Assembly (NCBI GenBank): GCA_030424705.1
Contig: JAUHWJ010000126.1
Span: 1-6,266 of the forward strand
Source of the DNA: Alphaproteobacteria bacterium
GTDB taxonomy: Bacteria; Pseudomonadota; Alphaproteobacteria; Rhodobacterales; Rhodobacteraceae
Length of the DNA stretch: 6,266 bases
Reading direction: 5' to 3'
The position numbers were made by a program, and so were the translations under genes. Below, piece by piece: positions 1-4,921 of this stretch. Position 1 is the stretch's first letter. Every line of letters starts with the position of its first letter. The notes beneath the pieces were generated by a model that worked only from the letters and a program-made list of their open reading frames with translations, was not told the origin of the DNA and searched no databases.

Positions 1-1
1 G

Positions 2-943
2 CCGCTCCATGACGACACGATGGCGAAGGCGCAGGAGGTGGACGCCGTTCTCCTCGGCGCCGTCGGCGGCCCGAAATACGACGTGCTCGACTTCTCGGTG
101 AAGCCCGAGCGCGGGCTCCTGCGGCTGCGGAAGGAGATGGACCTCTTCGCCAATCTTCGCCCCGCCCAGTGCTTCGACGCGCTGGCAGAGGCTTCAAGCC
201 TCAAACCCGAGGTCGTCTCCGGCCTCGACATCATGATCATCCGGGAGCTGACCTCCGGCGTCTATTTCGGGGAGCCGCGGGGCATCTTCACCGAGGGGAA
301 CGAGCGGGTGGGGATCAACACCCAGCGCTACACGACGTCCGAGATCCAGCGCGTCGGCCGCTCCGCCTTCGAGCTGGCGCGGAAGCGCTCCAACAAGGTC
401 TGCTCGATGGAGAAGGCCAACGTGATGGAATCGGGCGTCCTCTGGCGCGAGGAGATGCAGAAGGTGCGGGACGCGGAGTATCCCGATGTCGAGCTCACGC
501 ACATGTATGCGGATGCAGGGGCGATGCAGCTCGTCCGCTGGCCCAAGCAGTTCGACGTGATCGTGACGGACAATCTCTTCGGCGACCTGCTCTCAGACCT
601 CGCGGCTATGCTCACGGGCTCGCTCGGCATGCTCCCCTCCGCCTCGCTGGGCCTGCCGATGGCGAACGGGCGGCCGAAGGCGCTCTACGAACCGGTCCAC
701 GGCTCGGCGCCGGACATCGCGGGCAAGGGGATCGCCAACCCGATCGCCTGCATCCTCTCCTTCGCCATGGCGCTCCGTTATTCCTTCGACCGCGGGGATC
801 TTGCGGACCTGATCGAAAGCTCGGTGAACGCCGCCCTGGCGGACGGGGTGCGGACGCCGGACCTGATGACGGTCGCGGGGGGAACGAAGGTCGGCACGAC
901 GGAGATGACGGACGCGATCCTCGCCAAGATGGCGGCCACCTGA
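2..943 (+). CDS. leuB: 3-isopropylmalate dehydrogenase, 5'-truncated by window edge
   Basis: LeuB oxidises and decarboxylates 3-isopropylmalate to 4-methyl-2-oxopentanoate with NAD, the third step of leucine synthesis in the cytoplasm. The frame is open from base 2 and reads PLHDDT before the first ATG at 20. That segment is normal LeuB interior sequence, so the ATG at 20 is internal and roughly 55 N-terminal residues lie outside the window. Family landmarks appear in order: the [11 protein letters not shown] loop near 50-80, the substrate-binding [14 protein letters not shown] segment near 125-170, the [12 protein letters not shown] segment near 412-450, the metal/catalytic stretch [20 protein letters not shown] from 569, and the NAD adenine-binding [18 protein letters not shown] at 689-742. 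The stop is TGA at 941-943, and the next gene begins over it. Related beta-decarboxylating dehydrogenases such as tartrate or isocitrate dehydrogenase are alternatives, but the motif set fits LeuB best. Confidence 0.93.
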   Translation, partial: PLHDDTMAKAQEVDAVLLGAVGGPKYDVLDFSVKPERGLLRLRKEMDLFANLRPAQCFDALAEASSLKPEVVSGLDIMIIRELTSGVYFGEPRGIFTEGNERVGINTQRYTTSEIQRVGRSAFELARKRSNKVCSMEKANVMESGVLWREEMQKVRDAEYPDVELTHMYADAGAMQLVRWPKQFDVIVTDNLFGDLLSDLAAMLTGSLGMLPSASLGLPMANGRPKALYEPVHGSAPDIAGKGIANPIACILSFAMALRYSFDRGDLADLIESSVNAALADGVRTPDLMTVAGGTKVGTTEMTDAILAKMAAT

Positions 944-1548
944 CCTTCCGGGTCGAAGAAGGGTTGCCGGAGCCGCTGCGGCCCGCGGCGGCCCGGCTCT
1001 ATCTCGAAGCCTTCGGGGCGAAGCTCGGCCCCATCCTCGGGCGGGGCGTGCGGGCGGAGCGCTTTCTCGAAGGCGTGCTACGCCCGGGAAACGCCCTTGT
1101 CGCCCTTTCGGCGGAGGAGGCGCTCCTCGGCCTCGCCGGGTTCCATGACGAGGGCGGCGGCTTCGTCGGCGGCGGCATGGCCGAGCTTCGCGCAGCCTAT
1201 GGCGGCTTCGGCGCGCTCTGGCGCGGCGCGGCGCTCGCGCTCTTCGAGCGGGGGCCGGGCGAGGGAGAGTTGCTGATGGACGGGATCGTGGTGGCGCCAG
1301 AGGCGCGGGGCGGCGGGGTCGGCGGCGCGCTGATCGAGGCGATGGCGGCGCGGGCGGCGCGGCGCGGCCTTTCAGCGGTGCGGCTCGACGTGGTGGATTC
1401 GAACCCCCGCGCCCGCGCGCTCTATGCGCGGCGGGGCTTCGAGCCGGGGGAGGAGACAGGCTCGCCCCTCCTCCGCCCGTTCTTCGGCTTCAGCCGTTCG
1501 CTGACGATGCGGCGGCCAGTCTCGCCTCCGCCGTCAGATCAGGCGTGA
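940..1548 (+). CDS. GNAT-family N-acetyltransferase, probable CTG start
   Basis: This is a GNAT-fold acetyltransferase that would move an acetyl group from acetyl-CoA to an unknown amine; the substrate cannot be read from sequence. Counting from CTG 940 it has 202 residues. Motif A is [20 protein letters not shown] at about 113-132, with the pyrophosphate-binding R-G-G-G-V-G-G run at 123-129. The strand and helix [18 protein letters not shown] at 150-167 are the usual GNAT C-terminal half, and [10 protein letters not shown] closes the domain near 181-190. There is no ATG, GTG or TTG close to the expected start. CTG 940 overlaps the leuB stop as CTGA, the position where ATGA would be usual, and TTG 964 is the alternative (194 residues). 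No strong Shine-Dalgarno sequence is visible. The last ~19 codons form one copy of a direct repeat and overlap antisense the remnant of another gene's 3' end. It is probably translationally coupled to leuB. Confidence 0.78.
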   Translation: MTFRVEEGLPEPLRPAAARLYLEAFGAKLGPILGRGVRAERFLEGVLRPGNALVALSAEEALLGLAGFHDEGGGFVGGGMAELRAAYGGFGALWRGAALALFERGPGEGELLMDGIVVAPEARGGGVGGALIEAMAARAARRGLSAVRLDVVDSNPRARALYARRGFEPGEETGSPLLRPFFGFSRSLTMRRPVSPPPSDQA

Positions 1549-1573
1549 TCCAGCCAGGGCCAGCGCGCCGGCG
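1491..1573. repeat. Left copy of ~83-bp imperfect direct repeat (GNAT 3' end / antisense ROK tail)
   Basis: Pairs with 2728-2811 in the same orientation. By eye, bases 1491-1550 match 2728-2787 at 56 of 60 positions, with differences at 1510, 1527, 1534 and 1541. The remaining 23 bases match 24 bases of the other copy with two mismatches and one missing base. On the + strand this copy is the authentic C-terminus and stop of the GNAT gene. On the - strand it reads as the last residues of a ROK regulator (ITPDL, then ARLAA, then SSANG and stop), but the missing base breaks the frame just before them. Similarity stops abruptly after 1573. Confidence 0.85.
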
Positions 1574-1698
1574 GGCTCCTTGGGGTCGAGAGAGCCAATC
1601 ATGGTCGGAAAGACCCGTGCGAACAGCCGCTCGAAGGAGCCGACGAACGCCGCCCCCCCCCCTGAAACGGCTGGATTGTCTTCGCCCACTGACGTGTA
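1534..1698 (-). pseudogene. Antisense coding-like remnant, C-terminal ~54 codons of an unidentified protein
   Basis: Reading leftward, a frame is open from 1698 (just after an in-frame TGA at 1699-1701) to a TGA at 1534-1536. From about 1650 onward it has the GC-rich third positions of the surrounding genes. It reads protein-like, including SFERLFARVFP, SLDPKEPAGALALAG and a final SRLI. No start codon or upstream domain is present, so it can only be a fragment. The GALALAG segment aligns with GALALDG near the end of the ROK regulator. Restoring the one base missing relative to the other repeat copy would continue the frame into the ROK-like tail ending SSANG. Upstream of GALAL it does not resemble the ROK protein. 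C-termini of sugar-kinase-fold proteins often end in GALxLA, which is only a weak hint. This is inference from one short frame, and chance is possible. Confidence 0.35.
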
Positions 1699-1916
1699 TC
1701 ACAAGGCCTTGATATCGCTCAGTTCATTTTGCGGTAGACGATCGAGGAAACAGGGTTCCCTTCGACAACGTGCTTGACAGCCCTCGCTCGCTAAGATTGA
1801 CACGAACATCAGGGGAGAGGGCTGGCGCGCTGCGAGCCGTTTGAGGAATGTCAGGCTAATCTAGCAAAACCTGAATTCCTTGGGAGTTGAAGCGTAATCC
1901 ACACCACAAGGCGCAA
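1549..1916. other. Intergenic stretch at left edge of low-GC island
   Basis: This stretch between the GNAT stop and the methyltransferase start holds no intact gene I can support. From left to right it has the end of the direct repeat and the antisense remnant described separately, a run of ten C at 1653-1662, and then a drop to lower G+C that continues into the methyltransferase. An 8-bp palindrome AAGGCCTT sits at 1703-1710. Two TTGACA boxes lie at 1774-1779 and 1797-1802, but neither has a convincing -10 box at 16-18 bp, so I do not call a promoter. No inverted terminal repeats, transposase fragment or tRNA end was recognised. Confidence 0.6.
1653..1662. repeat. Homopolymer run of ten C
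   Basis: An uninterrupted C10 tract lies close to where composition changes from GC-rich flank to the lower-GC island. It falls inside the antisense remnant, where it encodes consecutive glycines. Such tracts slip during replication and are error-prone in sequencing, so its length should be treated with care. Confidence 0.9.
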
Positions 1917-2669
1917 ATGACATTCGAAGAAGCCTGCACCATCATTGAGTCCGCCGTAGTCGAGAGCAAGAGCCGAAAGGAACTGCTTCTCAATCTGTTC
2001 AAAGATCTTGGTGTCAAACGCATGGCCGAGATCGGGGTTTGGGAAGGCGATCTGTCTGAAACGATCCTCCAAAATGTCGACCAGATTGAACGCTATGTCT
2101 TGGTCGACCCTTGGCGCAACCTTCCTGACTGGAACAAGCCGCTAAACAAGTCGAATGTCGAATTCGAAAGTGTGCGAAACACAGCTTTGACCAGAGTTGC
2201 GCCTTTCAAGGAAAAAGTTGTTGAAATCCGCGCCACGACAAAAGAAGCGAATTCAAAAATTGACGATGCGTCACTTGATCTGATTTATGTCGATGGCGAT
2301 CATACATTACGCGGCATCACGATCGATCTGATCCTACTTTTACCAAAAATACGCCGTGGCGGATTTATCTGTGGCGATGACTTCAGCAAGACGATCTGGC
2401 AACATACCACCAAATATGCCCCGACGGAAGTTTTCCCATTCGCCCTGTATTTCGCGGAAGCGCACGATCTTCCGATTTTTACTTTGCCGTATAATCAGTT
2501 CATTATCTTCAACGAACCGCGCGGGTTCGAGGTGATAGATCATGGCGGCTACGGCAGGCTCACTCCTGAAGATATCTATGCGCCACCACGGGGGCGGTTG
2601 GCGGAATTGCTCGTTCGAAAGACGCCGGGGAGCGTAAAGCGCTTCATCAAGCAATTCATGAGCCGCTAG
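1917..2669 (+). CDS. Class I SAM-dependent methyltransferase, horizontally acquired
   Basis: This 250-residue protein has the Rossmann-type methyltransferase fold and presumably methylates a small molecule or glycan using S-adenosylmethionine. Motif I is AEIGVWEGDLS at residues 37-47, the glycine-rich SAM loop. VDPW at 63-66 supplies the acidic residue after strand 2. DASLDLIYVDGDHT at 117-130 is the strand 4 region with a D-G-D-H motif, and GGFICGDDF at 148-156 follows. The VDGDH...GGxxxGDD layout is typical of the Methyltransf_24-like group, often found in polysaccharide or natural-product clusters; that link is family knowledge and the acceptor is unknown. I chose ATG 1917, which has AAGG five bases upstream. 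The in-frame TTG at 1887 would add ten residues but has GGGAG abutting it with no spacing. Its G+C is far below the flanks, and no partner gene lies beside it. There is no signal peptide or membrane segment, and the C-terminus is basic. Confidence 0.82.
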   Translation: MTFEEACTIIESAVVESKSRKELLLNLFKDLGVKRMAEIGVWEGDLSETILQNVDQIERYVLVDPWRNLPDWNKPLNKSNVEFESVRNTALTRVAPFKEKVVEIRATTKEANSKIDDASLDLIYVDGDHTLRGITIDLILLLPKIRRGGFICGDDFSKTIWQHTTKYAPTEVFPFALYFAEAHDLPIFTLPYNQFIIFNEPRGFEVIDHGGYGRLTPEDIYAPPRGRLAELLVRKTPGSVKRFIKQFMSR

Positions 2670-2727
2670 ACGGTCCACCCGACCTTCTTTCCGTGCTTTG
2701 TTGAGAACGGATGTTGAGGAGGCTCGT
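2670..2727. other. Short spacer at right edge of the island
   Basis: This links the methyltransferase stop to the right copy of the direct repeat. It is lower in G+C than the ROK gene that follows. A 4-bp stem (GGTC at 2672-2675, GACC at 2681-2684) followed by TTCTTT is too short to call a terminator. The boundary with GNAT/ROK-derived sequence falls at about 2721-2728, where similarity to the GNAT 3' end begins. Confidence 0.5.
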
Positions 2728-3935
2728 CAGCCGTTCGCTGACGATGTGGCGGCCAGTCTCGCCGCCGCCGCCAGATCGGGCGTGATCCCGTCCAGCGCCA
2801 GCGCGCCGGCGCCGCGGGCCCAGAGCGTGTCTCCCCAGCGATGCGCCTCCACCTCGGGCGGCGGCCGGTCGAGCGCGAGGATGTTCGCGGCCAGCGCCTC
2901 CCGGATCGCCTCGCGGAAGAGCGGCTCGTGCTTCATCCGCTCGCCGGAGAGGATGACGAGCGGCGGGTCGAAGAGGTTGACGAGATTGGCGAGGCCGAGC
3001 CCGAGCATCCGCCCGGCGCGGCGGAAGACGGAGCGCGCGGCCGGCTCCCCCGCCTCGGCCCGCGCCGCGAGCCGGTCCAAGGTCGGGGGCGAACCGTCAT
3101 CGGGGCCGAGCGCCGCCGCCGCCTCGCGCGCCAGCGCATAGTCGGCGACGTAGGCCTCGAGGCAGCCGCGCTGCCCGCAGCGGCAGAGCGCGCCGTCCGT
3201 CTGCACCTTCACATGACCGAATTCCGCGCCGACGCCGCGCGCGCCGCGGAAGAGCTTGCCGTCCAGCACCGCGCCCATGCCGAGCCCGTGCTCGATGGTG
3301 ACGACGAGGAAATCCCGCCGTCCGCGCCCGAGCCCGAACCAGAGCTCCGCCAGCGTGGCGAGGTTGGCGTCGTTGTCCACGAAGACGGGGCAGGAGAAGC
3401 GGGCGCGGAGCGGGGCGAAGAGGTCGATGGGAGCCGGGTCGGAAAGCACCGGGCTCCATAGGCAGCGCCCCGTCTCTCCCTCCACGAAGCCCGGCACGCC
3501 GAGGCCGAGCGCGGCGATCTCGCCTTCCCGCAGCCCCGCGGCGGCGAGCGCGGCGGCGAAGGCGGCGTCGAGGCTTCGCAGCATCGAAGCCATCGAGGGC
3601 CGCCGCGCGGCGAGGGGCGCCTCCCCCTCCCCGGTGATCCGCCCCTCGAAATCAAGGATGGCGACGGTGACCCGGCTGTCGGAGAGTTTCGCGCCCGCCA
3701 CATGGAGCGCGTCGGGGCGTAGCCGCAGCATCACGCGCGGCCGGCCGCGGGCGCCGGCCGGGCCGCCCGCGCTCTCCTCGATCAGCCCGGCGGCGATGAG
3801 GTCCGCCGTCAGCGCCGTGACGGTGGCGGGGGAGAGGCCCGTCTCCGCCGCCACATCCACCCGCGCCGCCGCGCCCTGGCGGCGGATCTCCGCAAGGACG
3901 CGGCGGAGCGAGGCGGCGCTGTCGGGCGCGCTCAC
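2727..3935 (-). CDS. ROK-family transcriptional regulator (XylR-like)
   Basis: This 402-residue repressor-type protein has an N-terminal winged helix-turn-helix at about 10-55, including ETGLSPATVTALTADLIAAG, followed by a sugar-kinase-like ROK domain. Visible ROK landmarks are GLGVPGF near 144-150, DNDAN at 187-191, the signature GLGMGAVLDGKLFRGARG near 217-234, GAEFGH at 236-241, and the zinc site formed by H241 with C251, C253 and C258 in C-x-C-G-x-x-G-C-x-E. Members bind a sugar at the kinase-like domain and lose operator affinity. The position behind a sugar dehydrogenase and opposite xylF suggests it represses this locus. The start is GTG at 3933-3935, three bases after the dehydrogenase stop, so the two genes are probably co-transcribed and coupled. 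Its last ~27 residues, from GALALDG to SSANG, lie in the direct repeat and are antisense to a GNAT tail. Whether they are native is uncertain. No intact sugar kinase activity is expected. Confidence 0.9.
   Translation of the reverse strand: MSAPDSAASLRRVLAEIRRQGAAARVDVAAETGLSPATVTALTADLIAAGLIEESAGGPAGARGRPRVMLRLRPDALHVAGAKLSDSRVTVAILDFEGRITGEGEAPLAARRPSMASMLRSLDAAFAAALAAAGLREGEIAALGLGVPGFVEGETGRCLWSPVLSDPAPIDLFAPLRARFSCPVFVDNDANLATLAELWFGLGRGRRDFLVVTIEHGLGMGAVLDGKLFRGARGVGAEFGHVKVQTDGALCRCGQRGCLEAYVADYALAREAAAALGPDDGSPPTLDRLAARAEAGEPAARSVFRRAGRMLGLGLANLVNLFDPPLVILSGERMKHEPLFREAIREALAANILALDRPPPEVEAHRWGDTLWARGAGALALDGITPDLAAAARLAATSSANG
2728..2811. repeat. Right copy of the direct repeat (3' end of ROK gene, contains GNAT tail)
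   Basis: Same orientation as 1491-1573. On the - strand it is the intact last 27 or so codons of the ROK regulator. On the + strand it still encodes a detached GNAT C-terminus: frame SRSLTM-W-RPVS-PPPP-DRA with its TGA at 2783-2785, against [18 protein letters not shown] in the real gene. Nothing upstream of 2721 resembles the GNAT gene, so this tail is an orphan copy. Confidence 0.85.
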
Positions 3936-3938
3936 GGG

Positions 3939-4688
3939 TCAGATCGTCCCGCCGTCCACGATGTAGTCCTGCGCGGTGCAGCCCGCGGCGGCGTCCGAAG
4001 CGAGGAAGAGCGCCATCGCGGCGACATGGCCGCCGTTCAGTTCGACGGGGAGGCATTGCTGCGCCACCACGGCGTCGATGGACGCCTGGTCCGGATACCA
4101 GAGCGCGCGCTGCTTCGGCGTGAGGATCGCGCCGGGGAGGATCGAGTTGACGCGGATGCCGTGCCTGCCGAGATCGCGCGCGAAGCTCTTGGTCAGGCCG
4201 CGCACACCGGCCTTGCACATGTTGTAGACGGAGAGCGATTCGACCGTCACCTCCGGCGCAATGGAGCCGAAATTGACGATAACGCCCCTGCCCCGCGGCG
4301 CCATCAGCCGCGCCGCCTCGCGCGAGGCGACGTACATGTGGCGAAGGTTGACGTCGACCAACCGTCGCCAAGTCTCCGCATCCATGTCGGAGATCGGGCC
4401 CCGCCGGTCATTCGCCGCGTTGTTCACGAGGATGTCGAGCCCGCCCAGCGCCTCGGCCCGCCCGATGGCGGCGACGAGCGCAAAATCGTCCGTCACGTCC
4501 GCCTCGACGAACGTCGCCCGCGCCCCGAGCGAGGCGGCGAGCGCGGCGCCCGCGGCGGCGTCGATGTCGCAGAAGACGACATTGCAGCCCTGCCCGTGGA
4601 AGGCGGAGACGAGATCGGCGCCGATCCCGGTCGCGCCGCCGGAGATGAAGACGGTCCTGCCGTCGAGATCGTCATATCTGGCCGCCAT
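3939..4688 (-). CDS. SDR-family sugar 1-dehydrogenase, likely D-xylose 1-dehydrogenase
   Basis: This 249-residue classical short-chain dehydrogenase probably oxidises an aldose to its 1,5- or 1,4-lactone with NAD in the cytoplasm. The cofactor loop is S-G-G-A-T-G-I-G at 16-23. D41 at the end of strand 2 favours NAD over NADP. NNAAN is at 89-93. The catalytic tetrad N114, S142, Y155 and K159 is complete. Several segments recall Caulobacter XylB as I remember it: NNAxND, VNLRHM, NFGSI, a WY pair followed by AQQCLP, and FLASDAAAGCT. With xylF adjacent this favours D-xylose oxidation (Weimberg or Dahms type), but L-arabinose, D-galactose or L-fucose dehydrogenases are close relatives. I chose ATG at 4688, preceded by AAGGGGGG three bases away. 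Upstream in-frame starts (ATG at 4709 and beyond) would put that ribosome site and the promoter inside the gene. It is the first gene of a leftward pair with the ROK regulator. Confidence 0.88.
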   Translation of the reverse strand: MAARYDDLDGRTVFISGGATGIGADLVSAFHGQGCNVVFCDIDAAAGAALAASLGARATFVEADVTDDFALVAAIGRAEALGGLDILVNNAANDRRGPISDMDAETWRRLVDVNLRHMYVASREAARLMAPRGRGVIVNFGSIAPEVTVESLSVYNMCKAGVRGLTKSFARDLGRHGIRVNSILPGAILTPKQRALWYPDQASIDAVVAQQCLPVELNGGHVAAMALFLASDAAAGCTAQDYIVDGGTI

Positions 4689-4691
4689 GCG

Positions 4692-4699
4692 CCCCCCTT
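4692..4699 (-). promoter_or_regulatory. Ribosome binding site fixing the dehydrogenase start
   Basis: AAGGGGGG on the - strand ends three bases before the ATG at 4688. It decides between this start and the in-frame ATG at 4709, which has no such site. Confidence 0.6.
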
Positions 4700-4706
4700 G
4701 TCTCGC

Positions 4707-4736
4707 CATATAATTCGGAACGCGATGAAATGTCAC
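4707..4736 (-). promoter_or_regulatory. Candidate promoter for the dehydrogenase-ROK operon
   Basis: On the - strand, GTGACA (complement of 4731-4736, five of six matches to TTGACA) is followed 18 bases later by TATATG (complement of 4707-4712, four of six matches to TATAAT). Transcription would start near 4700, leaving a leader of only about 12 bases made up mostly of the ribosome binding site. Based on consensus matching alone. Confidence 0.35.
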
Positions 4737-4766
4737 CGCCCGATCCGGGACGCCCCGGCGCAGGTT

Positions 4767-4781
4767 TGCTGCATTGCAGCA
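4767..4781. promoter_or_regulatory. Perfect 15-bp palindrome, candidate operator
   Basis: TGCTGCA-T-TGCAGCA is a perfect inverted repeat with seven-base arms and a single central base, lying roughly midway between the two divergent genes. A dimeric regulator such as the ROK protein encoded next door could bind it. Its assignment to that protein is inference. Confidence 0.5.
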
Positions 4782-4826
4782 TTTCTGTGCAGATGAGCCT
4801 AGCGAAACCAAAGGCGCAGGTCAAAA

Positions 4827-4851
4827 TAAATTTGACATCCGAATTAATTTA
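4827..4851 (+). promoter_or_regulatory. AT-rich inverted repeat spanning a TTGACA box upstream of xylF
   Basis: TAAATT at 4827-4832 and AATTTA at 4846-4851 form six-base inverted arms 13 bases apart. Between and overlapping them is TTGACA at 4832-4837, a perfect -35 match on the + strand. No good -10 is seen at the standard distance (4855-4860 reads GAGAAG), so the exact promoter is unresolved. A repressor bound here would cover the -35 element. Confidence 0.4.
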
Positions 4852-4910
4852 GGCGAGAAGCGGGGCGTCGAGGGGCGAATCCGCCCGCGGTCAAGATCAA
4901 CAGCGATCCA

Positions 4911-4917
4911 GGGAGGA
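4911..4917 (+). promoter_or_regulatory. Strong ribosome binding site of xylF
   Basis: GGGAGGA lies four bases before the ATG at 4922, close to the ideal anti-Shine-Dalgarno complement. This suits a highly expressed periplasmic binding protein. Confidence 0.75.
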
Positions 4918-4921
4918 TCAC

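Larger units (their letters stand above)
4689..4921. promoter_or_regulatory. Divergent control region between dehydrogenase and xylF
   Basis: This 233-bp gene-free region separates two divergent sugar genes and must carry both promoters. It is unusually AT-rich at 4800-4851 compared with the rest of the locus. It contains the leftward promoter candidate, a perfect 15-bp palindrome, an AT-rich inverted repeat around TTGACA, and a nine-base direct repeat GGCGCAGGT at 4758-4766 and 4813-4821. Near xylF a small hairpin, GGGCG-aatc-CGCCC at 4873-4886, would fall in the leader RNA. Confidence 0.75.

Noticed and set aside
169..939. Long open frame upstream of, and in frame with, the GNAT domain
   Set aside because: It lies wholly inside leuB in another frame, has arginine/glycine-rich shadow composition, and no family similarity before about residue 258 of that frame.
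1394..1417. GATTCGAACCCCC string resembling the T-arm of a tRNA on the opposite strand
   Set aside because: It encodes the conserved [10 protein letters not shown] segment of the GNAT domain, and no acceptor, D or anticodon arms can be built around it.
1774..1802. Two TTGACA boxes 23 bases apart as promoters for the methyltransferase gene
   Set aside because: Neither has a TATAAT-like hexamer at proper spacing; TAAGAT at 1792-1797 is only 12 bases from the first.
1887..1889. TTG start for the methyltransferase
   Set aside because: The GGGAG before it directly abuts the TTG with no spacing, whereas ATG 1917 has AAGG five bases upstream and begins at a natural N-terminal helix.
2672..2690. 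Possible terminator after the methyltransferase gene
   Set aside because: The stem has only four base pairs and the following T-rich stretch is interrupted, so it is too weak to support.
1549..2727. Insertion sequence carrying the methyltransferase gene
   Set aside because: No transposase frame, terminal inverted repeats or short target duplication was found; the flanking repeat is gene-derived and about 83 bp long.
4709..4714. TATAAT on the + strand as a -10 box
   Set aside because: There is no usable -35 at 16-18 bases upstream on that strand and xylF begins more than 200 bases away; the same bases fit better in a leftward promoter.
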